A DNA stretch of 9,580 nucleotides from Pirellulales bacterium (GCA_030607895.1 JAUWJC010000122.1:1-9580), one strand, 5' to 3'; shown: positions 1-6,324, counted from the first letter of the stretch. A program made the numbers and translations. The notes: generated by a model not told the origin, from the letters alone.

Positions 1-30
1 GGAGAAAACAAGCCATTTGAGTTGGGCAGG

Positions 31-122
31 CACTGCTTGCGGGCTTTCCGAATTAGACAAGTGTCCCGCAAGCAGTGTCGTGATGCAAGTTCAACGCTCA
101 CGGGAAGTTCCGCAAGCAGTGG
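31..122. repeat. Three copies of a CGCAAGCAGTG palindromic repeat
   Basis: CACTGCTTGCGGG (31-43) is a perfect 13-bp inverted match to CCCGCAAGCAGTG (65-77), and a third copy, CCGCAAGCAGTG, lies at 110-121 in the same orientation as the second. The first pair can form a hairpin with a 21-nt loop. The block lies in the leader of the first RraA-like gene, so it could be transcribed, but no open frame or clear promoter is visible in 1-193. A related GCTTGCGG core recurs at the other end of the window (9381-9452). Confidence 0.65.
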
Positions 123-193
123 CACACCGGCCGCTTTCCAGGAGTTTGCACCTAAAAGCGGAAGAGCCGTAATTATTGAAAGGTAAGCAGAGT

Positions 194-940
194 ATGAAGA
201 AGCAAGTGAGCCTCTATCCGGAGGTCAAGTCTCAAGAGGTCACGCCGCAGCGCAAGCGGGAGTTGCTCGCGCTGTGCGAACAGATCAAGGCGCTCGGCGG
301 CGGTTCGGCCGCCTGCTCGGATGCCTTGGACGCCCTGGGCTTCCGGCGATCCACCATGGACGCCGAGATCAGCCCGTACTTCCCCGACAAGGGTCGGATG
401 TGCGGCCTGGCTTACAACATCCGGGGCGCCAACGTCACGGGTCTTCCCCCTGGAACGAAGGAAGTCCGCGAGACGGTCGACGTGGAATACTACGACGGGA
501 TCGAGCCGGGCCACGTGCTGATGTACGGCACGCGGATGGGGGACCGTGGAACCATTGTGGGCGACTGCATCGCGAATATCGCGTCGGCCAAAGGCGCGGT
601 TGGTTGTGTTAGCGACGGGCCGATCCGGGATCTGGAGCGGCTTCGGCCGTTGGATTTCCTCCCCTTCGGGCCGTCGGTCTCCCCGGTCAGCGGCGAAGGA
701 CGCGTGCTTTGGATCGAGTACAACTGCATCGTTCAGGTGGGTGGCGTTTGGGTCGAGCCGTTCGACATCATCTTTGGCGACATGGACGGCGTGGTGGTGA
801 TCCCCAAACACCTGGCCGAAGAAGTCCTGGCCAAGGCCGAGGAGATGTTTGCGGCCGAAGATGCCATCATACAGGACTTTTTGAAGAATCCCAACGAGAA
901 GCTGCTCGACTTATTCGAAAGGCACAACCGTCGGGCGTGA
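194..940 (+). CDS. RraA / HMG-aldolase family protein (first paralog)
   Basis: 248-residue protein of the RraA-like family, which includes regulators of RNase E activity and divalent-metal 4-hydroxy-4-methyl-2-oxoglutarate/oxaloacetate-type aldolases. The family signature D-X20-R-D is exact: D124 in VGDC, then R145-D146 in GPIRD; the final Asp binds the metal in characterised aldolases. A second conserved block, DIIFGDMDGVVVIP, lies near residues 192-205. The protein is clearly longer than E. coli RraA (about 160 residues), with a ~30-residue N-terminal extension and a C-terminal helical tail, as in enzyme-like members. I chose ATG 194, which has AAGG about 10 nt upstream; the frame is open back to a TTG at 176. 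A second, diverged paralog follows 115 bp downstream, then a broken symporter gene, suggesting a carboxylate or oxo-acid catabolic unit. Substrate cannot be told from sequence. It is cytosolic; a role in controlling RNase E is less likely than an enzymatic one. Confidence 0.88.
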   Translation: MKKQVSLYPEVKSQEVTPQRKRELLALCEQIKALGGGSAACSDALDALGFRRSTMDAEISPYFPDKGRMCGLAYNIRGANVTGLPPGTKEVRETVDVEYYDGIEPGHVLMYGTRMGDRGTIVGDCIANIASAKGAVGCVSDGPIRDLERLRPLDFLPFGPSVSPVSGEGRVLWIEYNCIVQVGGVWVEPFDIIFGDMDGVVVIPKHLAEEVLAKAEEMFAAEDAIIQDFLKNPNEKLLDLFERHNRRA

Positions 941-956
941 CCCTTGGGGCATGACC

Positions 957-1032
957 CTTATAGGAGGCGACTCCAGTCGCCGACAGCATCTCGAATCGCG
1001 CCAAATCGGCGACTGGAGTCGCCTCCTACAAA
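957..1032. repeat. REP-type paired palindrome (BIME-like) between the rraA paralogs
   Basis: Two 27-bp arms, 957-983 and 1006-1032, are inverted copies with one mismatch (perfect over 961-983 and 1006-1028), separated by 22 bp. Each arm is itself a hairpin: GGCGACT-CC-AGTCGCC. Read on the - strand, the right arm begins GTAGGAGGCGACTCC. A GTAG tetranucleotide followed by a short palindrome is the layout of REP elements mobilised by RAYT (TnpA-REP, Y1 HUH) transposases. No RAYT gene is in the window. The pair sits just upstream of the Shine-Dalgarno of the second rraA gene, so as RNA it could form a strong cruciform or hairpin that attenuates or stabilises the message. Confidence 0.8.
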
Positions 1033-1055
1033 GTTGGAAAAGGAGCAAATGCACC

Positions 1056-1697
1056 ATGGTTCCTCGGAAGATCATTCGACGTCTCGCTCGCTGGTACAGC
1101 GGTGATATCCACGACTGTCTGGACAAGCTTGGTATCTGGGGTGCGATCGAGGGCTTGAACCTCTACGGTCACCTGCCTGAATCCGGAAATATCTGCGGCC
1201 CCGCCGCCACGGTCCAGTTTGTCCCCAATCGTGCCAAGATCACGTCGAGGATCTATCACAAGGCTATTGACGAGGTGCCCGACGGAGGCGTGATCGTGAT
1301 CGACACGGGGGGGGCCAAAGGCTCTTCGAGCGGCGAGCTTATGTGCACCGGGGCCCAGTGTCACGGCGCGGTAGCTTCGATCGTCAACGGCACGATCCGC
1401 GATCTCCAGGAGATCGAAGCCCTTGGGGACTATCCCGTCTACGCAAAAGGCGTGCTGCCGGTAACCGCCGTGGGACGCATGGAAGACGTGGCGGCCAACG
1501 TAGATATCGAGATTGGCGGCATTCGCATTCAGCCCGGTGACATCATCTTCGCCGACCGCGACGGCGTGGTGGTTGTACCCCAAGACGCCGCGGAAGCCGT
1601 AGCCGACATGGCCGACGCGCTAGGCAAGATGGAGCGTAATTTCAAGAAAGAAATCCTCGAAGGCAAACCACTGTTGGATGTCTTCAAGGACGCCTGA
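1056..1697 (+). CDS. RraA / HMG-aldolase family protein (second paralog)
   Basis: 213-residue RraA-like protein, diverged from the gene upstream. The signature region reads GELM...NGTIRD, with R115-D116 in place and E94 where the first paralog has D124 (E-X20-R-D). The C-terminal block DIIFADRDGVVVVP matches the paralog's block closely. Length and the clean N-terminus (MVPRKIIRRLARWYSGDIHD, a typical family opening) resemble 4-carboxy-4-hydroxy-2-oxoadipate / HMG aldolases. I chose ATG 1056 because AGGAG (1041-1045) lies 10 nt upstream. The frame stays open back to 951, but that stretch is the REP element and not protein. The gene is 115 bp after the first rraA-like gene and 24 bp before the SSS remnant. 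Expected cytosolic, metal-dependent; exact reaction unknown. Confidence 0.88.
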   Translation: MVPRKIIRRLARWYSGDIHDCLDKLGIWGAIEGLNLYGHLPESGNICGPAATVQFVPNRAKITSRIYHKAIDEVPDGGVIVIDTGGAKGSSSGELMCTGAQCHGAVASIVNGTIRDLQEIEALGDYPVYAKGVLPVTAVGRMEDVAANVDIEIGGIRIQPGDIIFADRDGVVVVPQDAAEAVADMADALGKMERNFKKEILEGKPLLDVFKDA

Positions 1698-1721
1698 GCC
1701 GTCACCAATGGCGTGGTGCCC

Positions 1722-2340
1722 ATGAACTCTCCGATTCCCGGCGCATCGGCCACGTGCATCCAAGAGGGCCTGGGGGCGATCGACTGGATTGTGATCGCTC
1801 TGTATGGCGCCGGGATGGTCGCGTTGGGATGGTGGTACGCCCGCCGGCAGACCAACATCAAAGAGTATTTCATCGCCGGCAGCGGCATGGGCCCGTTCGT
1901 CATAGGCATCTCGCAGTTCGCCACGCTGGTGAGCACGCTCTCCTACCTGTCAACGCCCGGCGAGGTTATCGCCCACGGACCGATTTACGTCGGCTTGATC
2001 CTCTCGCTGCCGGTCGCCTACTTGATTGTGGGATACCTGATCATCCCAAGGCTGATGAAGCACCGGGTCACCAGCGCGTACGCGATCCTGGAGTCAAAGC
2101 TGGGGCTGGAAGGACGGCTCCTCGGGTCTGGCCTATTGGGACGTAATCACCGGCACCAGCGCACCGAGCTTTCAATGGATCACCTTCGGTGCGCTAGTGG
2201 TCAACCTCGTAGCCGGTATCGTCTTCAGCCTCTTCCCGGTTCCACGCGGAAGCTGGCGTGCTTGGCTGGCGTATTCCGCCGTGGCGGCGATTCCACTCGT
2301 GGCGTGGGTCGTGTTGGTGGGATACAGAGTTAACTCTTGA
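1722..2340 (+). pseudogene. Sodium:solute symporter (SSS family), internally deleted and frameshifted
   Basis: The first ~133 codons are a clear SSS N-terminus: TM1 in AIDWIVIALYGAGMVALGWW, the family block EYFIAGSGMGPFVIGISQFAT, then TM helices through VAYLIVGYLIIP and ESKLGLEGRLLG. From about 2122 the original frame becomes nonsense and ends at TAA 2331-2333. The +1 frame gives a sensible membrane C-terminus: AYWDVITGTSAPSFQW, a helix in ITFGALVVNLVAGIVFSLF, and a last helix ending WVVLVGYRVNS before TGA 2338-2340. Family members are roughly 480-550 residues, so about 300 residues (most of the transport core) are missing, and the two ends are out of frame. It cannot make a working Na+-coupled transporter. 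ATG 1722 is the assumed start; GTG 1713 is also in frame, and neither has a good Shine-Dalgarno. The gene was probably co-transcribed with the RraA pair and may have imported their substrate. Confidence 0.85.
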
Positions 2341-2348
2341 CACTTGAC

Positions 2349-2371
2349 AGCGTAAGACTCTACGCTTCTTT
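2349..2371 (+). terminator. Possible weak Rho-independent terminator after the SSS remnant
   Basis: Nine bases after the TGA there is a 6-bp stem AGCGTA (2349-2354) / TACGCT (2361-2366) with a 6-nt loop, followed by TCTTTT. The position at the end of the + strand unit fits a terminator, but the stem is short and only half GC. Confidence 0.35.
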
Positions 2372-2475
2372 TGGGGCTTCACCCGGAAGAAGAGGCCCCT
2401 TCGGGCAGTCGGTAGTTGACAAGGCGGTACAGACCGATGTCGCTGAATTCCACGGATAGTGTGGTTTCTGCTGCT

Positions 2476-2527
2476 ACCGCGAAGCGGTTACACAGCAAAG
2501 CCCAGGGTCGCGCAGCGCACCCTGGGT
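2476..2527. repeat. Palindromic repeat (CCCAGGGT hairpin plus CCGC-GAA-GCGG hairpin) at the EEP gene 3' end
   Basis: Two hairpins lie back to back: ACCGC-GAA-GCGGT (2476-2488), and an 8-bp stem CCCAGGGT (2501-2508) / ACCCTGGG (2519-2526) with a GC-rich loop. On the - strand the element opens TAACCCAGGGTGCGC, and that TAA is the stop codon of the EEP gene. It could also work as a transcript-end hairpin for that gene. I remember similar CCCAGGGTGCGC repeats from planctomycete genomes, but this is unverified. The rest of the convergent gap (2372-2475) shows no convincing gene or site. Confidence 0.65.
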
Positions 2528-3297
2528 TACCTGACGGTTTCCGGTTTACGTTCTGCCAGGTCCAGGGTGGCAACTACCGCGCGATGGTCGGACAGTACAT
2601 CGGGTAGCGTTGCGTAGTTGCGGAACTCAAGTTCCGCGGAAACGAGTATCCAGTCGAGCCGAACGTTGCGCAACGGGAAGGTTGCCATGTCGGCTGTCGG
2701 TTTGTAGGCTTTTAGTCCGAGTGCGGAAGCCAGTTCTTCGAGCGTGCCTTCGGTGCCGCCGAATCCACAGTTGAAGTCACCCATCAGCACGAGCGGCCGG
2801 CGGCGGGGCGCTAGTAGCTGGATGACTTCTTCGGCTTGCTTCCGTCGGACCGAGCGGCTGCTGAAGTCGAAATGGATCGAGGCCACGTCCAGCATCCGCT
2901 CCGAGCCGGCGGGGCAGCGAAGACCGGCCACGACAATACCTTTTGTGGGCCTCGGCCCAGCCGGAGCGAAAGTGTGCGTCACGATGTCGCAGAGTGGATG
3001 TCGTGAAAGCAGCGCGGTCCCGTAGTTGAGCTTCATCCCTCGAACGTGCTCGCCGCGGAAGAAATGGGGCATTTCCGCCCGCTCGGCCAGATATGCGACG
3101 TGGTCGAACCGCCCGCTCCAGATCGATGGCCCGTCGGCCTCTTGCAAGGCGACCACGTCCGCCCGCTCGCCGAGCAAAACGGCCGTCACCTGATCGAGAT
3201 TCGACTCGATTCGCTTTTTCCCCAACATCGCCTGATGCAATCCTCGCCGGCGTCCGTGTGCGAGGTTGAGCGTAATAACCTTTAGGGAGGCACTCAT
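2527..3297 (-). CDS. Endonuclease/exonuclease/phosphatase (EEP) family hydrolase
   Basis: 256-residue Mg2+-dependent phosphoesterase of the EEP superfamily (DNase I / exonuclease III / sphingomyelinase fold). The conserved residues appear in order: N11 in TLNLAHG, E53 in LQE, the GTALLSRHP block (93-101), H142 in IHFD, D174 and N176 in GDFNCG, D215 in LDWILVS, and the catalytic D237-H238 in LSDHRAVVATL. All catalytic positions are intact and the length is normal, so it should be active. The substrate (nucleic acid, phospholipid or inositol phosphate) cannot be called. There is no signal peptide or membrane segment, so it is probably cytosolic. The start ATG is at 3297 and lacks a clear Shine-Dalgarno. 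Upstream lies the large palindrome (3324-3760); the gene converges with the SSS remnant. Its TAA stop is the first three bases of a palindromic repeat. Confidence 0.88.
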   Translation of the reverse strand: MSASLKVITLNLAHGRRRGLHQAMLGKKRIESNLDQVTAVLLGERADVVALQEADGPSIWSGRFDHVAYLAERAEMPHFFRGEHVRGMKLNYGTALLSRHPLCDIVTHTFAPAGPRPTKGIVVAGLRCPAGSERMLDVASIHFDFSSRSVRRKQAEEVIQLLAPRRRPLVLMGDFNCGFGGTEGTLEELASALGLKAYKPTADMATFPLRNVRLDWILVSAELEFRNYATLPDVLSDHRAVVATLDLAERKPETVR

Positions 3298-3323
3298 TGC
3301 TTTGGGGGCCGGTTCGCGTTTTG

Positions 3324-3760
3324 GTAACCGTTCACGGGATTCTCTTCATAGCCACGGATGAAACACGGATCGAACACGGATCGAAGACCAAAAGAGGCAG
3401 GCAAAATGTGCCGGTCACGGGATATTTTCGGAACAGAAGACAACAAAGGTAACGAAGAATGCAACGAATTGGCGGAATGAAAGAGGACGTACAGTAGGAA
3501 AAAGGAGAAAAGGGGAGAAGAGGGAAGCAGGCAATCGGCATGTCTTCTTTCCCTTTTTTCCCATCGCGTGCATTCCCTTCTTGTGTACGTCGGCTTGTCG
3601 CTTTCCGCTACAAATCGCCCTTACGTTGCTGCTTTTCTTCGTTGCCTTTGTTTCCTTCTGTTCAAAGACTGTATCGTTCCCGTGAACGGTTATGTTCCTT
3701 CTATCCGTGTTTTATCCGTGGCCCGGTTCCGTCGTCCCGGCAGAAGTCGTGAACGGTTAC
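3324..3760. repeat. ~437-bp imperfect palindrome built from ordered repeat modules
   Basis: The 514-bp gap between the EEP gene start and the cls remnant holds no credible gene. It contains two diverged inverted arms meeting near 3540. Matching modules occur in the same order from the outside in: GTAACCGTTCACG (3324-3336; inverted 3748-3760, perfect); CCACGGATGAAACACGGAT (3352-3370; inverted 3703-3721, 18/19); a second CCG(G/T)TCACGGGA (3411-3423; inverted near 3678-3689); GAACAGAAG followed by AACAAAGG and AACGAAG (3431-3457; inverted 3637-3663); and GACGTACA (3486-3493; inverted 3584-3591). The centre is purine-rich on the left and pyrimidine-rich on the right. The arms look like two old copies of one dispersed repeat in opposite orientation, or one large non-coding mobile element. 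Confidence 0.75.
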
Positions 3761-3810
3761 GCGTTTTGGAAGCGTTTCTGGTGGACGATGCCCGCTCTGC
3801 TTCATCCTTC

Positions 3811-4456
3811 CTACAGCAACGGGCTGACGAGCCGGGCCACGTTCTCCACGAACCGCCGCGCCGCCTTTGTGCAGTCTGTCGGCCATCTCGCCGCGGAGGA
3901 AGTCGCGGCTACCCACCGCATCGACCAGCAGGCGGCAGATGACGCCTCTTTGGGCAGCGCGCAGCACGGCTTCGGCCACCTTGTCGGCCAACCCTCCGGC
4001 GTGCCAAATGTAGAACTCCATGTGTACCGTCCGCCGCGCGGCGTCGATGTCGGCGATGATCGCCTCCAATGCCGCGTCCGTGTCGTCGATCAGACACAGT
4101 TCGTTGCCGGGCACCGTCGGGATTCCCACCGTGGCCCTGGTGAGTCGGGCGAGGGGTTGGCACTCGGTGCCCAGTTCCGACCAGTCGATATGGCTGCGGT
4201 GCATAAGGTCGTCGAGCCACGCTTGGTACGGCCCGTGAATCTTGGCCGCCCACTTTGCCGGACGGTTTCCCAGTCGCAGTTCTCCGATCAGGAGATAGAC
4301 CAGTGCGCCGGCAAAGGGAAACAAGAGAACCACCGCCAGCCATGCGTGGGTAACACCCACCGGGTGGCGACGCATGATGATCCGCACGGCAAGCCCCAGC
4401 CGCACGGCCAATTCGCCGACAAGGATGAGACTGGTAGTCCAACCGGCATCGGGCAT
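3811..4456 (-). pseudogene. cls: Cardiolipin synthase (phospholipase D family), internally deleted and frameshifted
   Basis: The N-terminal ~196 residues match bacterial cardiolipin synthases, which join two phosphatidylglycerols at the membrane. Visible parts are two membrane segments (about residues 9-27 and 36-58), the linker GNRPAKWAAKIHG, then the start of the first PLD domain with HMEFYIW (145-151) and CRLLVDAVGSRDFLR (174-188). After about 3868 the frame turns to nonsense and runs on to a stop at 3701. In a different frame KAARRFVENVARLVSPLL then TAG (3811-3813) is the typical Cls C-terminus ending SPLL. Both HKD catalytic motifs and roughly 250-280 residues are gone, so no active enzyme can be made. 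ATG 4456 has AAGGGCG shortly upstream. The gene lies 159 bp after nadE and next to the large palindrome. Defect and architecture mirror those of the SSS remnant. Confidence 0.85.
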
Positions 4457-4525
4457 GGTTTCGGCGCCCTTGAGCGTGTTTGGCTATCTAGTTTCTGTTG
4501 CGGAAAGTGGTCGATGATGGGTGAC

Positions 4526-4550
4526 GGGAGGGCGAGGCTCCCGCCGAGCC
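4526..4550. repeat. Short palindromic repeat GGGAG-GGCGAGG-CTCCC / GGCTC-CCGCC-GAGCC
   Basis: In the 159-bp gap between nadE and cls, two alternative 5-bp stems overlap: GGGAG (4526-4530) with CTCCC (4538-4542), and GGCTC (4536-4540) with GAGCC (4546-4550). The GAGGCTCCCGCCGAGCC string resembles a dispersed planctomycete repeat that I recall but cannot verify here. It may also act as an mRNA-end hairpin after nadE. Confidence 0.45.
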
Positions 4551-4615
4551 GCAACAGCAACTATCTACGTTCCCCAATCGCGGGCGTAGCGGAAGTCGCG
4601 GTCGCCGGTGCGGTG

Positions 4616-5416
4616 TCAGAGCCTGGCGATTATGGGCATGCGACGCTTGAACTGGTTGCGGCGGATCATGTCGGTCACGCGTTCGACGAACTGGGCGTCG
4701 AAACCGGCCTCGATCAGTTCCGCCCGAGACCAATTGTAGTCGACCATCCGAACCAGCAGCGGGTCAACGTCGGCGTAGGTGAACCCCAACTCGCCTTCGT
4801 CGGTCTGACCGGCCCAGAGATCGGCGGTTGGTGTCTTGGTGCGGATTTGCTCGGGCACACCCAGGTACTCGGCAAGCTGGTAGAGTTGCGTTTTGTAGAG
4901 AGCAGCCAACGGATTGATTGCCGAGGCCGTGTCGCCGTATTGAGTGCCGTAGCCCAGGAGTAATTCGCTCTTATTGCTGGTTCCGATTACCAGGCCTTCA
5001 AAAGCCGCGCTTTGATCGTAAAGGACCGTCATCCGCTCGCGGGCGCACTTGTTGGCCAACCGCATTTGTGAGGCATCGGGAAACCGGGCGAAGTAAGCGT
5101 CGACCTGATCGGTGATGGGTACGTCGATGGCGCGGACACCCAACTCCTCGATTACGGTTTGGCTGTCGCGCACGGTGGCGTCGCTGGAGGTCTTGTAGGG
5201 CATGGTTACGGCCAGCACGTTTTTCGGCCCCATCGCCCGGGCGGCCAGGTAGGTTACCACGCTCGAGTCGATTCCACCCGACATCCCCATCACGGCACGC
5301 TGGAATCCCGCCCGATGTATCTCGTTGCGAACAAACCCGCGGAGGATCTCGGTGACCAGTGTCGGGTTGATGCTCAGATCAAGTTCAACAGGAGTGGGCT
5401 TCGTCACGTTTGTCAT
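4616..5416 (-). CDS. nadE: NAD+ synthetase, ammonia-dependent type
   Basis: 266-residue enzyme for the last step of NAD+ synthesis: nicotinate adenine dinucleotide plus ATP and ammonia give NAD+, AMP and PPi in the cytosol. The ATP-pyrophosphatase P-loop is SGGIDSS (46-52). The downstream NadE signature GTSNKSELLLGYGTQYGD spans 145-162, and PTADLW (196-201) with GQTDE (203-207) completes the substrate-loop region. Length matches single-domain NadE (about 270). There is no N-terminal nitrilase/glutaminase domain, so it should use free ammonia or an unlinked amidotransferase. The start ATG (5416-5414) overlaps the TGA of the lipoprotein gene upstream as ATGA, which indicates translational coupling and co-transcription. 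No damage is seen. Confidence 0.95.
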   Translation of the reverse strand: MTNVTKPTPVELDLSINPTLVTEILRGFVRNEIHRAGFQRAVMGMSGGIDSSVVTYLAARAMGPKNVLAVTMPYKTSSDATVRDSQTVIEELGVRAIDVPITDQVDAYFARFPDASQMRLANKCARERMTVLYDQSAAFEGLVIGTSNKSELLLGYGTQYGDTASAINPLAALYKTQLYQLAEYLGVPEQIRTKTPTADLWAGQTDEGELGFTYADVDPLLVRMVDYNWSRAELIEAGFDAQFVERVTDMIRRNQFKRRMPIIARL

Positions 5417-6126
5417 ATCTCGCCCAGGGCAACCCGAATTGCCTGGATCAGGTCGCGGCGGGTGCTTTCGGAATACTCGATGTCGAACCAGAGTATCTTG
5501 CCTTGCGCGTCCAGCAAGTATGGTCGCAACGGCCTGTCATTGGCGACCTGGGCAAAATACTGCCCGCCCGGGTCCAAAAGGCTTGGCAGCGGGAATTTCG
5601 GATCAAGCAGATCGATTGCTTTCAGTACGACCTCGGGCGTGTCGCCCTCGTTGATGCATACGGCCCGAACCCCCTTGGCACTAAAGGGCCTTACCACGTG
5701 CTTGCTGACGTGCTCGAGCGCATCCTGGGCGTACATGTTGCGACTGGTCCAGAAAAGCACCACGGTCAGCTTTTCGCCAAAACACGCTTGAAGCGACTGG
5801 CCATTGCCTTGCAAGCCCATCAGTTGGCCCTGGGGCATTGGGTCGCCGACCTTGACCAGGCAAGTGGCGGCAAGTGAGTCGGGCAGTATGACTTTAGGGA
5901 TTGTGGGAGGTGCGACGGGTTCCTCGGCCGATCGACCTTTCGCGATCGCCGAATTGCCGCCCGAGTTGTCGCCTGAGTTGTCGCCACTGTCGGCCGTGCC
6001 GTTGGAAGCGGCCGACTGATTAGCCGGCGGTGTGGGCGTATTGCCAGTTTCGCGGGAACATCCCAAACATCCGGCGACTGCAACGGCCGCCAGCACAACC
6101 TGCCATTGATGGATTTTGCACTTCAT
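5413..6126 (-). CDS. Lipoprotein with a CXXC-less thioredoxin-like (TlpA/redoxin) domain
   Basis: 237-residue predicted lipoprotein. The N-terminus has a short charged start, a hydrophobic stretch and lipobox VAGC (17-20), with a second Cys at 23. Then comes a low-complexity Asn/Gly/Ser/Asp linker with a GDNS repeat (48-59) and a Pro-rich stretch. From about residue 93 the pattern VGDPMPQGQLMGLQGNGQSL, then LTVVLFWTS (120-128), PLPSLLDPGG (179-188) and RPYLLDAQGKILWF (201-214) is that of TlpA/AhpC-TSA-like folds. At the active site, where redox members have W-C-x-x-C, it reads FWTSRNMYAQ, so there is no redox pair; a binding or structural role is likelier than disulfide exchange. I chose ATG 6126, which has a strong AAGGAGGAG; upstream in-frame codons to 6297 lie in repeat DNA. 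It is co-transcribed with nadE (ATGA overlap) and sits 198 bp after aspS. Confidence 0.82.
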   Translation of the reverse strand: MKCKIHQWQVVLAAVAVAGCLGCSRETGNTPTPPANQSAASNGTADSGDNSGDNSGGNSAIAKGRSAEEPVAPPTIPKVILPDSLAATCLVKVGDPMPQGQLMGLQGNGQSLQACFGEKLTVVLFWTSRNMYAQDALEHVSKHVVRPFSAKGVRAVCINEGDTPEVVLKAIDLLDPKFPLPSLLDPGGQYFAQVANDRPLRPYLLDAQGKILWFDIEYSESTRRDLIQAIRVALGEI

Positions 6127-6134
6127 GAGAATAG

Positions 6135-6143
6135 CTCCTCCTT
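6135..6143 (-). promoter_or_regulatory. Strong Shine-Dalgarno of the lipoprotein gene
   Basis: On the - strand AAGGAGGAG (6143 to 6135) lies 8 nt before ATG 6126. It is the best ribosome binding site in the window and settles the start over the in-frame codon at 6297, which would add a repeat-derived peptide in front of the signal sequence. Confidence 0.75.
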
Positions 6144-6160
6144 GTCTGCTCTTTTTCTCG

Positions 6161-6292
6161 TACCCGTTTACGGGGAACTGTCCCCTTCGCGCCACGGAAG
6201 GGGACAGGTCCATGTTTTCGGCCAGCGGTTTACCCGAAAAAACGTCTTCTGGCCGAAAAACGGACCAGTCCCCAACTGGCCGTGCACGGTTA
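6161..6292. repeat. Multi-hairpin repeat element between aspS and the lipoprotein gene
   Basis: Three perfect stems follow one another: CTGTCCCCTTC (6178-6188) / GAAGGGGACAG (6197-6207); TTTTCGGCCAG (6215-6225) / CTGGCCGAAAA (6249-6259); CCAGT (6265-6269) / ACTGG (6275-6279). The outer ends also face each other imperfectly: CCGTTTACGGGGA near 6164-6176 and, on the - strand, TAACCGTGCACGG ending at 6280. The right end closely resembles the TAACCGTTCACGG ends of the 3324-3760 palindrome. On the - strand it could form an aspS terminator-like or processing structure, but no U-tract follows. Confidence 0.65.
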
Positions 6293-6324
6293 TTCATACA
6301 GTTTTGCGTCCGGCGGCCGATTCG

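Noticed and set aside
146..175. Promoter for the first RraA gene (TTGCAC, 18 bp, TAATTA)
   Set aside because: Only 3/6 and 2/6 matches to the sigma-70 boxes, and the -10 would lie in the ribosome binding region; too weak to call.
173..811. - strand open frame opposite the first RraA gene
   Set aside because: The His/Asp/Arg-rich translation is what the reverse of a conserved gene gives; the + frame holds the D-X20-R-D signature.
951..1055. N-terminal extension of the second RraA protein
   Set aside because: The extra 35 codons are translated REP palindrome, and a good Shine-Dalgarno points to ATG 1056.
3540..3752. Small open frames inside the palindrome
   Set aside because: Composition follows the pyrimidine-rich tract, there is no Shine-Dalgarno, and the frames cross repeat module borders; no protein family is recognisable.
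3692..4963. Long + strand open frame (423 codons) opposite cls and nadE
   Set aside because: Its translation is low-complexity and His/Arg/Gln-rich with no family pattern, while the opposite strand carries clear Cls and NadE motifs. It is a high-GC shadow frame.
6127..6297. 57-residue extension before the lipoprotein signal peptide
   Set aside because: The segment is hairpin repeat DNA and would bury the signal sequence; AAGGAGGAG fixes ATG 6126.
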